From: Micromonospora sp. WMMD1120
GTDB lineage: Bacteria; Actinomycetota; Actinomycetes; Mycobacteriales; Micromonosporaceae
Assembly (NCBI RefSeq): GCF_029626235.1
Contig: NZ_JARUBO010000005.1
Span: 776,501-840,500 of the forward strand
Direction of reading: 5' to 3'
DNA length: 64,000 bases
Shown here: positions 18,194 to 26,645 of the stretch, piece by piece
Position numbering within the stretch: position 1 is the stretch's first letter
Layout of the letters: each line of letters begins with the position of its first letter
Made by a program: the position numbers and the translations under genes
Notes under the pieces: model-generated
Databases searched by the model: none
Told to the model about the DNA's origin: nothing
What the model saw: the letters and a program-made list of their open reading frames with translations, nothing else

Positions 18194-19738
18194 TCAGGCA
18201 GTGTCGGCTTTGTGGAGGTTTGCGCCATTATCGGTGACGGCATCACCGATCGATGTGTCCTCGGGCGGCGGCGCGGCACGCCGGAGCAGACCAGGCCCAG
18301 CCGACGCGGGCGGACCGACCGGTTCAGGCTCGGCCGCGGAGGGGATCACCGCCGTCCCTCCCGACGGCTCGGCGTGGGCGCGCCCGGAGAGGCCCGACTG
18401 CGCCGTCACGACCGAGCTGTCGCGCTCCGCGTCGCCCCTCCCCCCGGCAGATCCTTCACCGCCGGCACGGTCCGCCCTGGCGTCGAACCCGTCAGCGGGC
18501 CGCTCGGCACCGCCCGCCCAATCCACCACACCGGACCGCTCCCCACCGCCAGACCGCTCCGCGACGCCCGAGCGCTCAGCAGCACCGAGCCGCTCCACGA
18601 CGCCAGGCCGCCCAGCACCCTCACCGTGCTCCACCACGCCAGGACGCCCAGCACCCTCACGCGGGTCCGCGACACCAGGCCGCTCCGCATCGCCGGACCG
18701 CTGGGCGCCGCCAGGCCGTTCGGCGACGCCAGGCCGCTCGGCGACGCCGGACCGGTCCGCGCCGTTGACGCGTCGAGGGCTCGGTGCCGGTCGGGGCGAC
18801 AGCAGCCGGGGCGGCACCGCCTCCGGGGCGGTGACCGGCGCCAGACCGGCGACCACCGTGTTGACGATCTCGGCGGCGTACGCGCCGTCCGGGTCGTAGT
18901 CGGGGTCGAAGACGGTCAGCTCGACGCCGAGGCAGTGCGGGGTGTCGACCAGGCCGGCGAGCAGGATCTCCAGCTCGGCGAAGGCGATCCCACCCGGGTC
19001 GGGAGCGTCGACGGCGGGCATGACCGCGGGGTCGAGCACGTCCACGTCGATGTGCACCCAGTAACCGGCGCAGTCGGCAAGCTGCTCGTGCGCCCACTGG
19101 GCCGTCCGGGCGGCCCCTTCGGCCCGGAGCGCCGGCACCGGCCGGGTGGTGATCCCGGCGGCCTGGAGGTCGAGCCGGTACTCGTCCTGCGCCCGGATGC
19201 CGAGCACCACCACGTCGATGTCGCGGAAGTACGGCCGACGACCCTCCAGCGCGGCCAGGTCGGCCTGTCCGCGCCCGGTGACCAGGGCCAGGTCCTCACC
19301 GGCGGCGGCGCCGACGTAGGAGGCGTTGCCGGGGTGCCGGAAGTCGGAGTGCCCGTCGACGAACACCAGCCCGATCCGCCCGCCGACGGCCTCCCCGAGA
19401 CGGTGCATGGCGAGCGCCGAGCCGAGCAGGACGGAGCAGTCGCCGCCCAGCACCACCGGGAACTCTCCCCGGTCGATGATCGACCCGATCCGCTCGGCGA
19501 GGGCCAGCGAGTAGTCGGCGATCTCCCGCGCGTGACACACCCCGTCGCCGGGACGCCAGTCACCCGGGTCGTACCGCGCGGGGGTGACGCAACCGGCGTC
19601 GCGGGCGCGCAGCCGGGCGAGCAGGTCGTGGTCGCGCAGCGCTCCGGGCGCCTTGGCGCAGCCGGGCACCGACGTGGGCGTCGGCGGGCGTAGACCGAGA
19701 TTTGTCGGCGCGTCGAGGACGGCGATCCGGCGCATCAT
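18194..19738 (-). CDS. Arginase/agmatinase family hydrolase with a long repetitive C-terminal tail
   Basis: The 514-residue product starts at one of two adjacent ATGs (19738 or 19735), with GGGAG upstream. Residues 1 to about 305 are a ureohydrolase domain with the metal ligands of the family: GGDCS, DGHSDF (DxHxD) and HIDVDVLDP (DxD). This fits arginase, agmatinase or a related guanidino hydrolase using two Mn2+. The substrate is not resolved; RocF-type arginase seems most likely. After GLAPVTAPEAVPPRLLSPRP a tail of about 200 residues follows, rich in Gly, Ala, Glu, Arg and Pro, with GVAERPG-like repeats, which usual arginases of about 300 residues lack. The tail remains in frame but could be a chance extension after a lost stop codon. 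Confidence 0.8.
   Translation of the reverse strand: MMRRIAVLDAPTNLGLRPPTPTSVPGCAKAPGALRDHDLLARLRARDAGCVTPARYDPGDWRPGDGVCHAREIADYSLALAERIGSIIDRGEFPVVLGGDCSVLLGSALAMHRLGEAVGGRIGLVFVDGHSDFRHPGNASYVGAAAGEDLALVTGRGQADLAALEGRRPYFRDIDVVVLGIRAQDEYRLDLQAAGITTRPVPALRAEGAARTAQWAHEQLADCAGYWVHIDVDVLDPAVMPAVDAPDPGGIAFAELEILLAGLVDTPHCLGVELTVFDPDYDPDGAYAAEIVNTVVAGLAPVTAPEAVPPRLLSPRPAPSPRRVNGADRSGVAERPGVAERPGGAQRSGDAERPGVADPREGAGRPGVVEHGEGAGRPGVVERLGAAERSGVAERSGGGERSGVVDWAGGAERPADGFDARADRAGGEGSAGGRGDAERDSSVVTAQSGLSGRAHAEPSGGTAVIPSAAEPEPVGPPASAGPGLLRRAAPPPEDTSIGDAVTDNGANLHKADTA
18500..18770 (-). repeat. Degenerate 18-21-bp repeats encoding the arginase tail
   Basis: Units such as GCGACGCCAGGCCGCTCG recur many times and encode GVAERPG, GDAERPG or GVVERLG on the minus strand. 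The motif period of 6-7 residues is irregular. Confidence 0.7.
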
Positions 19739-19761
19739 GAGCTCCCGTCCTCGATGGTCGG

Positions 19762-19787
19762 GCGGGCCGGCCGGAACGCCGGCCCGC
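19762..19787 (-). terminator. Hairpin between the thioredoxin-like and arginase genes
   Basis: A perfect 10-bp stem (GCGGGCCGGC and complement) with a 6-nt loop lies 18 nt after the stop of the upstream gene at 19805. There is no clear U-tract. Confidence 0.55.
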
Positions 19788-19804
19788 GCTGGCGTGCTGT
19801 GAAC

Positions 19805-20725
19805 TCAGAACAGGGCGCTGGCCAGGGCCCGGCGTGCCGAGGCGACCGCCGGGTCGTCCGGGCCGGCGATGGAGAAGAGCGAGACCAGGTGCTGACGGAC
19901 CGTCTCGCGCTCCTCGCCGGCGGTGCGCCGGACCAGACCGACGAGCCGGGCGTACGCCTGCTCGGCCAGTCCGCTGAGCACCTCGATGTCGGCGGCCAGC
20001 AGTTGGGCGGCGACGTCGTCGGGGGCACTCTCCGCGGCGGCCAGAGCGGCGGCCGGGTCGGCGCCGGCCACCCGGCGGGCCACGCCGACCTGGGCCAGCC
20101 CGGCCGTGGCCGCGGCGTCCGCCGGGGCGTCGGCAAGGATCTTCCTGTACGCCTGCTCGGCGGCGTCCAGATCGCCGCTCATCAGCGCGTCGTCCGCCTC
20201 GTCCAGGCGCGGGTCCTCCGGCTCGGCGACCGTCACACCGCCGGCCTTGAGCACGGCCTGGATCCACTGGCGCAGCTGCGGCTCGGGCACCACCCCGGAG
20301 AAGGCGTCCACCGGCTGACCGCCGACGACCGCGTACACCATGGGGATGCCCTGAACCCGGAACATCTGGGCGATGCGCGGATTCTGCTGCACGTCGACCC
20401 GGGCCAGCACCCAACTGCCGCCGCCCTCGGCGTTCAGTCGCTCCAGCACCGGGGCGAACTCGTCGCTCTCCGGGAAGCCGGCCGCGCCGAAGAACACGAC
20501 GACGGGCATGGCCATCGAGCGTTCGAGCACGTCGGACTGGATGGTCGCCTCGGTGACGTCGACGATGGCGGTGGCGCCAGCGGCCGGCGCGCCGGTGGCG
20601 CCGTTGGTCGGGCCGCCCTGTGGGGGTGTGCCGGGGCGCGAACTTGCTGGTGCGGGGCCACGCAGCGTGCTGAGGTCGACCGCGCCGCGGGTGAAGATCG
20701 ACGAGGTGATCCGTGGGTCGCTCAT
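19805..20725 (-). CDS. Thioredoxin-fold, TPR-containing co-chaperone-like protein (CnoX/YbbN type) lacking CXXC
   Basis: The product has 306 residues from the ATG at 20725. Residues 1-50 are a Pro/Gly-rich lead. A thioredoxin fold spans about 52-165, with MPVVVFFGAAGFPESDEFAPVLERL where active thioredoxins have WCGPC, so both redox cysteines are replaced. The cis-Pro loop (VQGIPMVYAVVGG) is kept. The C-terminal half has TPR-like helices (DALMSGDLDAAEQAYRKILADAP) and ends in the tetratricopeptide_20-like segment typical of YbbN proteins. The family acts as a chaperone holdase linked to GroEL or DnaK. Without cysteines this one cannot do thiol redox chemistry. A possible -10 (GAGACT, 20734-20739) lies 8 nt before the start, suggesting a leaderless mRNA. 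Confidence 0.85.
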   Translation of the reverse strand: MSDPRITSSIFTRGAVDLSTLRGPAPASSRPGTPPQGGPTNGATGAPAAGATAIVDVTEATIQSDVLERSMAMPVVVFFGAAGFPESDEFAPVLERLNAEGGGSWVLARVDVQQNPRIAQMFRVQGIPMVYAVVGGQPVDAFSGVVPEPQLRQWIQAVLKAGGVTVAEPEDPRLDEADDALMSGDLDAAEQAYRKILADAPADAAATAGLAQVGVARRVAGADPAAALAAAESAPDDVAAQLLAADIEVLSGLAEQAYARLVGLVRRTAGEERETVRQHLVSLFSIAGPDDPAVASARRALASALF

Positions 20726-20825
20726 GGTTACCTAGTCTCGCACGTGACCCCGAATTCTCCGGGCACCCGCAACCCCGACGTTGCAACTCTCACCCCACCC
20801 CGAAGCCCTCCACCCCCCACCCCGC

Positions 20826-20895
20826 CGATCTTGCACTTTCGGTTGCCGGTATACGGCTTTGATACCGGTTCTTCCCGACAGCAAGTGCAAGATCG
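20826..20895. repeat. 70-bp palindromic element with nested stems (REP-like)
   Basis: A perfect 13-bp outer inverted repeat (CGATCTTGCACTT at 20826-20838 and its complement at 20883-20895) encloses a 7-bp inner one (CCGGTAT at 20846 and ATACCGG at 20862). It lies between the thioredoxin-like gene promoter and the end of icmA. A second element beginning GATCTTG occurs at 31932. Confidence 0.85.
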
Positions 20896-20901
20896 ACGGT
20901 G

Positions 20902-20967
20902 CCGGGGGCGGGGCGGGGGTGGGGGTGGGGGTGGGGGTGGGGGTGGGGGTGGGGGTGGGGCGGGGGG
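20902..20967 (+). repeat. (GGGGGT)n G-rich tract abutting the icmA stop codon
   Basis: About eight GGGGGT units with flanking G-runs form a strictly one-sided G-rich strand ending right at the icmA stop (20968). It has many G4-capable runs on the plus strand; the icmA transcript would carry the C-rich side. Confidence 0.9.
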
Positions 20968-22656
20968 CTAGAAGCGGGCGGGTTCTCGGTAGGTGCCCCA
21001 CTCGGCGCGTAGGGCGTCGCAGATCTCGCCGAGGGTCGCCTCGGCGCGGACCGCGTCCAGCATCGCCGGGATCATGTTCTCGTCGGTGCGGCTCGCCTCG
21101 ATCATCCGGGTCACCGCCGCGCGCACCGCCGACTCGTCCCTGGCGGTCTTGCGCTCGGCGAGCACCCGGCGCTGCTCCAGCTCCACCTCGTGCGAGATGC
21201 GCAGGATCTCCAGCTCCTTGGCGACGGTGCCGGTGTGGCAGTTGACGCCGACGATCTTCTTGTCGCCCTTCTCCAGGGCCTGCTGGTAGACGAACGCCGA
21301 CTCGGCGATGTGCCCGGTGAACCAGCCGTCCTCGATGCCACGCAGGATGCCCGAGGTCATCGGGCCGATCTGGTGTGGTCCGTCCCCGCCGAGCTGCCGG
21401 ATCCGGGCGAAGATCTCCTCCGCCTCGGCCTCGATCTTGTCGGTCAGCGACTCGACGTACCAGGAGCCGCCGAGCGGGTCGGCCACGTTCACCACGCCGG
21501 TCTCCTCCATCAGCACCTGCTGGGTACGCAGGGCGATCTCGGCCGACTCGTCGGTGGGCAGCGCCAGGGTCTCGTCCAGCGCGTTGGTGTGCAGCGAGTT
21601 CGTGCCGCCGAGCACCGCCGCGAGCGCCTCGACCGCGGTGCGTACCACGTTGTTGACCGGCTGCTGCGCGGTGAGCGACACCCCGGCGGTCTGCGTGTGG
21701 AACCGCAGCCACAGTGCCTTCTCGCTGGTCGCCCCGTACACGTCGCGCAGCCAGCGGGCCCAGATCCGGCGGGCGGCGCGGAACTTGGCGATCTCCTCGA
21801 AGAAGTCGAGGTGCGAGTCGAAGAAGAAGCTCAGGCCGGGGGCGAACACGTTCACGTCCAGCCCACGCGAGAGGCCCAGCTCCACGTAACCGAAACCGTC
21901 GGCCAACGTGTACGCCAACTCCTGCGCGGCGGTCGAGCCGGCCTCGCGGATGTGGTAGCCGGAGACCGACAGCGGCTTGTAGCGCGGGATCTCCTTGGCG
22001 CAGTACTCCATCAGGTCGCCGATCAGGCGCAGGTGCGGCTCCGGGTCGAAGAGCCACTCCTTCTGCGCGATGTACTCCTTGAAGATGTCGGTCTGCAGCG
22101 TGCCGTCCAGCGTGGACAGGTCGGCGCCCTGCCGTTCGGCGGCGACCAGGTACATGCAGAACACCGGCACGGCCGGGCCGGAGATGGTCATCGAGGTGGT
22201 GACGCCGGCCAGGTCGATGCCGTCGAAGAGCGTCTGCATGTCGGCGGCGCTGTCGATGGCGACGCCGCAGTGGCCGACCTCGCCGAGCGACTGGGGGTCG
22301 TCGGAGTCGCGGCCCATCAGCGTCGGCATGTCGAACGCGACCGAGAGGCCGCCCCCGCCCGCGCCGAGGATCATCTTGTACCGCTCGTTGGTCTGCTGGG
22401 CGTTGCCGAAGCCGGCGAACTGCCGGATCGTCCAGGTCCGCCCCCGGTAGCCGGTCGGATACAAACCCCTGGTGTACGGGTATTCGCCCGGCCAGCCGAT
22501 CCGTTCGAAGCCGGGGTAGGCGCTGCCCTCCGGCGGCCCGTAGACCGGTTCGACAGGCATGCCGGAGAGCGTGGTGAAGTCCGCCTCCCGCTTGCGCGCG
22601 GCGTCGTACCGGGCCTGCCAGCGCGCCCTTCCGGCGTCGATCTCGTCGGCGTCCAT
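20968..22656 (-). CDS. icmA: Isobutyryl-CoA mutase large subunit
   Basis: The 562-residue protein starts at the ATG at 22656, preceded by GAGGAGG; residues encoded further upstream are not family-like. It is a methylmalonyl-CoA mutase-type TIM barrel without a B12-binding domain, so it needs a separate small subunit (IcmB), not present here. Counting from this start, Phe80 (TIRQFAGF) and Gln198 (EYIAQKEW) occupy the two positions that distinguish isobutyryl-CoA mutase (Phe, Gln) from methylmalonyl-CoA mutase (Tyr, Arg). The enzyme interconverts isobutyryl-CoA and n-butyryl-CoA with adenosylcobalamin, feeding valine-derived units into butyryl/ethylmalonyl-CoA. The promoter has TACACT at 22694-22699 and a regulon-type operator at 22711. 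Ecm at 44 kb is the contrasting paralogue. Confidence 0.93.
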   Translation of the reverse strand: MDADEIDAGRARWQARYDAARKREADFTTLSGMPVEPVYGPPEGSAYPGFERIGWPGEYPYTRGLYPTGYRGRTWTIRQFAGFGNAQQTNERYKMILGAGGGGLSVAFDMPTLMGRDSDDPQSLGEVGHCGVAIDSAADMQTLFDGIDLAGVTTSMTISGPAVPVFCMYLVAAERQGADLSTLDGTLQTDIFKEYIAQKEWLFDPEPHLRLIGDLMEYCAKEIPRYKPLSVSGYHIREAGSTAAQELAYTLADGFGYVELGLSRGLDVNVFAPGLSFFFDSHLDFFEEIAKFRAARRIWARWLRDVYGATSEKALWLRFHTQTAGVSLTAQQPVNNVVRTAVEALAAVLGGTNSLHTNALDETLALPTDESAEIALRTQQVLMEETGVVNVADPLGGSWYVESLTDKIEAEAEEIFARIRQLGGDGPHQIGPMTSGILRGIEDGWFTGHIAESAFVYQQALEKGDKKIVGVNCHTGTVAKELEILRISHEVELEQRRVLAERKTARDESAVRAAVTRMIEASRTDENMIPAMLDAVRAEATLGEICDALRAEWGTYREPARF

Positions 22657-22710
22657 GCGCAGGGCTCCTCCTCGGGTCCTCGACTGCACGTCGAGTGTAA
22701 GGCCCCTACC

Positions 22711-22726
22711 TGAACGATCGCTAAGT
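22711..22726. promoter_or_regulatory. Acyl-CoA regulon operator, copy 1 (icmA)
   Basis: TGAACGATCGCTAAGT (ACTTAGCGATCGTTCA toward icmA) lies 11 bp upstream of the likely -10 TACACT (22694-22699, minus strand), covering the -35 region. Confidence 0.8.
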
Positions 22727-22757
22727 CACGTCGAACCCATGGGTAACCGTCACCGAA

Positions 22758-23159
22758 TCAGCCGGTCGGGTCGCCCATCGCCACGTCGTCGACCCGGATG
22801 TTGACCTCGTCGACCCGCAGCCCGTACGCCTCGACGGCCTCGGTCACCCGCGCCCGCACCTCGGCGGTGATCGCCGGCACGGGCTGCCCGGCCTCGATCA
22901 CGAGCACCAGGTTGACCACTGCCGCGTCACCTGTCACATGGGCGGAGCAGCCCCGCCGGGCGTCGCCCACCTGGTCCAGCCCCACCCGGTCGAGCACCGC
23001 GTTGAAGAAGCGGGCCACATCACCGCCCAGCTCGGCCACGCCAGGCACCGCGCGGGCCGCCGCGACGGCGATCTTCTCGATCACCTCGTCGGAGACGTGC
23101 GTCGTACCGCCGGCCGGCACCGACGCCCCGGCCAACTCCTGCGTCGCCTCGTGATCCAT
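22758..23159 (-). CDS. Asp23/Gls24 (DUF322) family protein
   Basis: The product has 133 residues from the ATG at 23159, with GGGGAG upstream; the longer frame reaching 23438 is not supported. A short polar lead is followed by the Asp23 fold: HVSDEVIEKIAVAAARAVPGVAEL, a central VTGDAAVVNLVLVIEAGQPVPAI and the closing RVDEVNIRVDDVAM. Members act in cell envelope homeostasis or alkaline-shock response in Gram-positive bacteria. No membrane anchor partner (AmaP) is adjacent. It lies upstream of icmA on the same strand, but a 101-nt gap holding the icmA operator and -10 separates their transcription. Confidence 0.85.
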   Translation of the reverse strand: MDHEATQELAGASVPAGGTTHVSDEVIEKIAVAAARAVPGVAELGGDVARFFNAVLDRVGLDQVGDARRGCSAHVTGDAAVVNLVLVIEAGQPVPAITAEVRARVTEAVEAYGLRVDEVNIRVDDVAMGDPTG

Positions 23160-23532
23160 GCCCGCTCCCCTGCTCTCCGCGTCACCGCGCCGGCACACCA
23201 CCCAGCCCCGACCACGTCGGGCGGGTGCGAGCCTACCGACCTGGGGAGTCGACGGAGAACTGCGGTCGAATGTGGAACGGCGGGTCACCCGCTTCGGCTG
23301 GCCCGCCGTGTCGATGTGCTGGTGACGGTATACCTCAGAGGTATGAATATGACTGTGCGGTGTACCGCTCACGGCCGCATCCGCCCCCACGAGGCAACCA
23401 AGGGTCACCGCCGGCCGCCGGCATGGGAGCGGCGTCACCCGGTGCTGCGCGCCCAGACATCGCCGCCTGATGCCGCCGTGACCTGAGGCGGGCGGTCAGG
23501 TCGAATCTGACGCGCAGCCCCCGGTCACATCG
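23160..23532. other. Intergenic region with a perfect palindrome
   Basis: 373 nt lie between the Asp23 gene start and the end of meaB. Apart from the palindrome at 23330 there is only a 47-codon plus-strand frame (ATG at 23343) without family resemblance, which I do not call. It may be the remnant of a deleted regulator locus. Confidence 0.45.
23330..23344. promoter_or_regulatory. Perfect odd palindrome, candidate operator
   Basis: ATACCTCAGAGGTAT is perfectly symmetric about the central A. Such sequences are typical of small dimeric repressors (PadR or TetR type), but no regulator gene is adjacent. Confidence 0.5.
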
Positions 23533-24537
23533 TCAGCGGGCGAGTTGGGCGAGCAGGGTGTCCGCCGCCGCGTACGGGTCGACGCCACCGGCAGCGACGG
23601 AGGCGGCGAGCGTGCTCAACTCCGTACCGTCGCGCAGTGAGCCGATCCGGGCGCGTAGCGTGCCGAGCGCGATCGCCTCGATCTCGGCGGCGGCCCGCGC
23701 CTCCTGACGGCGGCGCAGCTCGCCGTGCTCGATCAGCCAGCCCCGATGCTTGTCGATGGCGGCGGCGATGTCGTCGATGCCTTCACCACGGGCGGCGACC
23801 GACCGGACGACCTGCGGCCGCCACTGCCCCGGCCCGCGCTCCCCGAGGGCGATCATGCCCTGGATGTCCCGGACGGTGGCGTCGACGCCGTCCCGGTCGG
23901 CCTTGTTGACCACGAACACGTCGGCGATCTCCAGGATGCCGGCCTTGACCGCCTGGATCGCGTCACCCATCCCGGGCGCGAGCAGCACCAGCGTGGTGTC
24001 GGCGAGCGAGGCGACCTCCACCTCGGCCTGGCCGACCCCGACGGTCTCCACCAGCACCACGTCGCAGCCGGCGCCCTCCAGCACCCGGACCGCCTGCGGT
24101 GTGGCCGCGGCCAGCCCGCCGAGGTGCCCCCGGCTGGACATCGAGCGGATGTAGACGCCCGGATCGGTGGCGTGGTCCTGCATCCGGACCCGGTCGCCGA
24201 GGATCGCGCCGCCGGTGAACGGGCTGGACGGGTCGACCGCCAGCACGCCGACCCGGTGCCCGCGGGCCCGCAGCGCGCGGACCAACTCGTTGGTGGTGGT
24301 CGACTTGCCCACTCCGGGCGAGCCGGTCAGCCCGACGACCTGGGCCTGCCCGGCGTACGGCGCGAGCGCCGCCGCGATGGTCGGCAGCAGCGCGTCGCCG
24401 TTCTCCACGAGCGTGATCAGCCGGGCCACCGCGCGGGGGTCGCCCGCGCGGGCCCGCTCGACCAGCAGCGGTACGTCCCGACTGCGGCGCACCGACGTTG
24501 CGCCCGCCGCCGGACCCCGCTCAGCAGCCTCGCTCAC
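23533..24537 (-). CDS. meaB: MeaB/ArgK-family GTPase, mutase chaperone
   Basis: This 334-residue protein starts at a GTG at 24537 (VSEAAERG), 53 nt after the thiolase stop; AAAGG is a weak ribosome binding site and a dispersed repeat lies in the gap. G-protein motifs are complete: P-loop GSPGVGKSTTTN, DPSSPFTGGAILGDRVRM, ETVGVGQAEVEVA, and NKAD for guanine specificity. MeaB proteins gate adenosylcobalamin loading and protect B12-dependent acyl-CoA mutases from inactivation. Here the natural clients are IcmA and Ecm, both encoded in the window. The gene probably shares a transcript with thl upstream and is then under the operator at 25807. Confidence 0.93.
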   Translation of the reverse strand: MSEAAERGPAAGATSVRRSRDVPLLVERARAGDPRAVARLITLVENGDALLPTIAAALAPYAGQAQVVGLTGSPGVGKSTTTNELVRALRARGHRVGVLAVDPSSPFTGGAILGDRVRMQDHATDPGVYIRSMSSRGHLGGLAAATPQAVRVLEGAGCDVVLVETVGVGQAEVEVASLADTTLVLLAPGMGDAIQAVKAGILEIADVFVVNKADRDGVDATVRDIQGMIALGERGPGQWRPQVVRSVAARGEGIDDIAAAIDKHRGWLIEHGELRRRQEARAAAEIEAIALGTLRARIGSLRDGTELSTLAASVAAGGVDPYAAADTLLAQLAR

Positions 24538-24554
24538 CGGTAAACCTTTGTTCG

Positions 24555-24592
24555 CGACTGCGGGCTCGCAAAACGGCTCACTCCTCGCCCTC
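24555..24592. repeat. Dispersed repeat CGACTGCGGG-CTCGC...CTCACTCCTCGC, copy 1
   Basis: This roughly 38-bp element fills the thl-meaB gap and overlaps the thl stop codon by two bases. A close second copy is at 37475, inside a gene. The flanking sequences are unrelated. Confidence 0.8.
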
Positions 24593-25775
24593 ACTGGCCC
24601 GGCACGTGGATGATCAGGGCGTCGCCCTGGCCACCGCCACCGCACAGCGCCGCCGCGCCGGTGCCACCGCCGCGCCGCCGCAACTCCAGGGCGAGGGTGA
24701 GGACGAGCCGCGCGCCGGACATGCCGATCGGGTGCCCCAGGGCGATCGCGCCACCGTTGACGTTGACAGTGTCCGGGCTGACCCCCAGGTCACGGGTGGA
24801 CTGGATGCCGACCTGGGCGAACGCCTCGTTGATCTCGATGAGGTCGAGGTCCGCCACGCTCAGGCCGCCCTTCTTCAGGGCATGGTTGATCGCGTTGGAC
24901 GGCTGCGAGTGCAGGGAGTTGTCCGGCCCGGCGACGTTGCCGTGCGCGCCGATCTCCGCCAGCCAGGTCAGCCCCAGCTCGGTGGCCTTCGCCTTGCTCA
25001 TCACGAGCACCGCGGCGGCGCCGTCGCTGATCGGCGAGGAGCTGCCGGCCGTGATGGTGCCGTCCTTGGTGAAGGCCGGCCGCAGCTTGGCCAGCGACTC
25101 GACCGTGGTGTCCGGACGGATGCCCTCGTCCTCGCTGATCACCAGCGGGTCACCCTTGCGCTGCGGGATGACCACCGGAGTGATCTCGTCGGCGAAGTGG
25201 CCGTTCTTCTGGGCGGCGGCGGCCCGCTGGTGGCTGGCTGCGGCGAAGGCGTCCTGCTCCTCGCGCGTGATGCCGTGCCGGCCGCCGAGCCGCTCGGTCG
25301 ACTCACCCATCGAGCAGCAGTCCCAGGCGTCGCTGAGCCCGTCGTGGGCCATGTGGTCCTTGACCACCACGTCGCCGTACTTGTAACCGGTGCGCTGACC
25401 CATCAGGAGGTGCGGCGCGTTGGTCATCGACTCCATGCCGCCGGCCACCACGATGTCGAACTCGCCGGCGCGGATCAGCTGGTCGGCCAGGGCGATCGCG
25501 TCCAGCCCGGAGAGGCAGACCTTGTTGATGGTCAGTGCCGGCACCGACATCGGCACGCCGGCCTCGACGGCCGCCTGCCGCGCGGGGATCTGACCGGCGC
25601 CGGCCTGCAACACCTGGCCCATGATCACGTACTGGACCTGGTCCGGGCCGACCCCGGCACGCTCCAGCGCCGCCTTGATCGCGATTCCGCCCAGCTTGGT
25701 GGCGGGGACGTCCTTGAGGTTGCCCAGCAGCCGGCCCATCGGGGTCCGCGCGCCGCTGACGATCACCGAAGCCAT
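24591..25775 (-). CDS. Acetyl-CoA acetyltransferase (thiolase)
   Basis: The enzyme has 394 residues, the usual length, from an ATG with GGAGG 6 nt upstream. Active-site residues are all present: Cys87 (INKVCLSG), His in [14 protein letters not shown] (about 350) and Cys in [10 protein letters not shown] (about 378). It condenses two acetyl-CoA to acetoacetyl-CoA, the entry step toward crotonyl-CoA, or cleaves it in reverse. The gene diverges from methylmalonyl-CoA epimerase across a 61-nt gap holding a shared operator and two promoters. meaB follows and is probably cotranscribed. A likely -10 is TACAGC at 25799-25804 on the minus strand. Confidence 0.95.
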   Translation of the reverse strand: MASVIVSGARTPMGRLLGNLKDVPATKLGGIAIKAALERAGVGPDQVQYVIMGQVLQAGAGQIPARQAAVEAGVPMSVPALTINKVCLSGLDAIALADQLIRAGEFDIVVAGGMESMTNAPHLLMGQRTGYKYGDVVVKDHMAHDGLSDAWDCCSMGESTERLGGRHGITREEQDAFAAASHQRAAAAQKNGHFADEITPVVIPQRKGDPLVISEDEGIRPDTTVESLAKLRPAFTKDGTITAGSSSPISDGAAAVLVMSKAKATELGLTWLAEIGAHGNVAGPDNSLHSQPSNAINHALKKGGLSVADLDLIEINEAFAQVGIQSTRDLGVSPDTVNVNGGAIALGHPIGMSGARLVLTLALELRRRGGGTGAAALCGGGGQGDALIIHVPGQ

Positions 25776-25806
25776 GCCTGCCTCCGAGGGGGTGCCGAGC
25801 TGTACG

Positions 25807-25822
25807 CCTTAACGATTGTTCG
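25807..25822. promoter_or_regulatory. Acyl-CoA regulon operator, copy 2 (thl / mce, shared)
   Basis: CCTTAACGATTGTTCG sits between the divergent thl -10 (25799-25804) and mce -10 (25825-25830), each 2 bp away, so one bound dimer would block both. It is the least conserved of the six copies. Confidence 0.72.
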
Positions 25823-25824
25823 GC

Positions 25825-25830
25825 CAGACT
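25825..25830 (+). promoter_or_regulatory. -10 box of a leaderless mce transcript
   Basis: CAGACT is followed by six bases and then the ATG at 25837. There is no ribosome binding site, so transcription probably starts at or next to the A of ATG. Confidence 0.6.
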
Positions 25831-25836
25831 AGCGCC

Positions 25837-26313
25837 ATGGCTGAGAACTCCCCTGCCGAGCCCGGTGCGGACTACGTCACAGACATCGGGCTTCGCAAGA
25901 TTGACCATGTCGGCATCGCCGTGGCCGACCTGGACGCCGCTGTCGAGTTCTACCAGCGGACGTTCGGGATGCGCTGCGTGCACGTCGAGACCAACGCCGA
26001 GCAGGGTGTACGCGAGGCGATGCTGGCCGTCGGCCCGACCACCGAGGGCGGCTGCGTGCAACTGCTCGCTCCGCTCACCCCGGAGTCGACGATAGCGAAG
26101 TTCCTGGACCGCAACGGGCCGGGCGTGCAGCAGGTCGCGTACACGGTGGTGGATATCGACGCGGCGTGCGCGGCCCTGCGCGAGCGGGGCGTACGGCTGC
26201 TCTACGACACTCCGCGCCGGGGCACCGCGGACAGCCGGATCAACTTCGTCCACCCCAAGGACGCCGGTGGGGTCCTGATCGAACTGGTCCAACCCGCCCC
26301 CGCCGCGCACTGA
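25837..26313 (+). CDS. mce: Methylmalonyl-CoA (ethylmalonyl-CoA) epimerase
   Basis: The 158-residue protein starts at the ATG at 25837; an upstream ATG at 25816 lies inside the operator. It has the vicinal oxygen chelate fold with two beta-alpha-beta-beta-beta modules. Metal ligands include His in KIDHVGIAVADL (about residue 21), His or Gln in the central strand (GVQQVAYTV) and Glu in GVLIELVQ. It epimerises (2R)/(2S)-methylmalonyl-CoA, and homologues also act on ethylmalonyl-CoA. It therefore links Ccr carboxylation and Ecm. It is leaderless by context. A strong hairpin at 26346 ends the transcript before ccr. Confidence 0.93.
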   Translation: MAENSPAEPGADYVTDIGLRKIDHVGIAVADLDAAVEFYQRTFGMRCVHVETNAEQGVREAMLAVGPTTEGGCVQLLAPLTPESTIAKFLDRNGPGVQQVAYTVVDIDAACAALRERGVRLLYDTPRRGTADSRINFVHPKDAGGVLIELVQPAPAAH

Positions 26314-26345
26314 CCGCTGACCGCTCGAGATCCGCCCAGCTCCCG

Positions 26346-26385
26346 GGGTGTGCTGGCCTCCAGCGCGCCTGAGGCCAGCACACCC
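26346..26385 (+). terminator. Hairpin terminator after mce
   Basis: A perfect 15-bp stem (GGGTGTGCTGGCCTC and complement) with a 10-nt loop lies 33 nt after the mce stop. Confidence 0.7.
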
Positions 26386-26500
26386 GGAAGCTGCACCGGC
26401 CACGAACCGGCACCGCCAGACGCGCTTCGGTGCGCGGTAGGCCGGCTGCTCGGACACCTTCACGCATCGGCCGATGCAGTTTTTCACAGATGGCTTCCGG

Positions 26501-26516
26501 CCCTAGCTACCGTTCA
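26501..26516. promoter_or_regulatory. Acyl-CoA regulon operator, copy 3 (ccr)
   Basis: CCCTAGCTACCGTTCA is followed one base later by TAACGT (26518-26523), a possible -10, giving a ccr leader of about 115-120 nt. Confidence 0.75.
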
Positions 26517-26645
26517 GTAACGTCCGGCCCCACCGGGGCGCGACCAGTGCCGGATGTGTCGAACGGCGACATGGCGGTCGCGTCCACCGGTGCCGACGAT
26601 GGCAGCACCCAGGCCCGTACGGGTGCGGACAAACCGGAGGTCACC

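Larger units (their letters stand above)
26314..26645. other. mce-ccr intergenic region with terminator, operator and long ccr leader
   Basis: These 332 nt hold the mce terminator (26346-26385), the ccr operator (26501-26516) and about 120 nt of probable untranslated ccr leader before the GTG at 26646. Open frames extend upstream of that GTG, but they start inside or before the operator and lack family similarity. Confidence 0.65.

Noticed and set aside
20826..20967. Rho-independent terminator or riboswitch
   Set aside because: The stem lacks a U-tract and is more like a mobile palindrome; no ligand-binding architecture was recognised.
23343..23486. 47-codon frame starting MNMTVRCTAHG
   Set aside because: AGAGG precedes it, but the composition is not protein-like and it overlaps the candidate palindrome; coding could not be supported.
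26430..26645. N-terminal extension of Ccr
   Set aside because: It would start before the operator and lacks similarity to Ccr; GGAGG plus GTG at 26646 is better.
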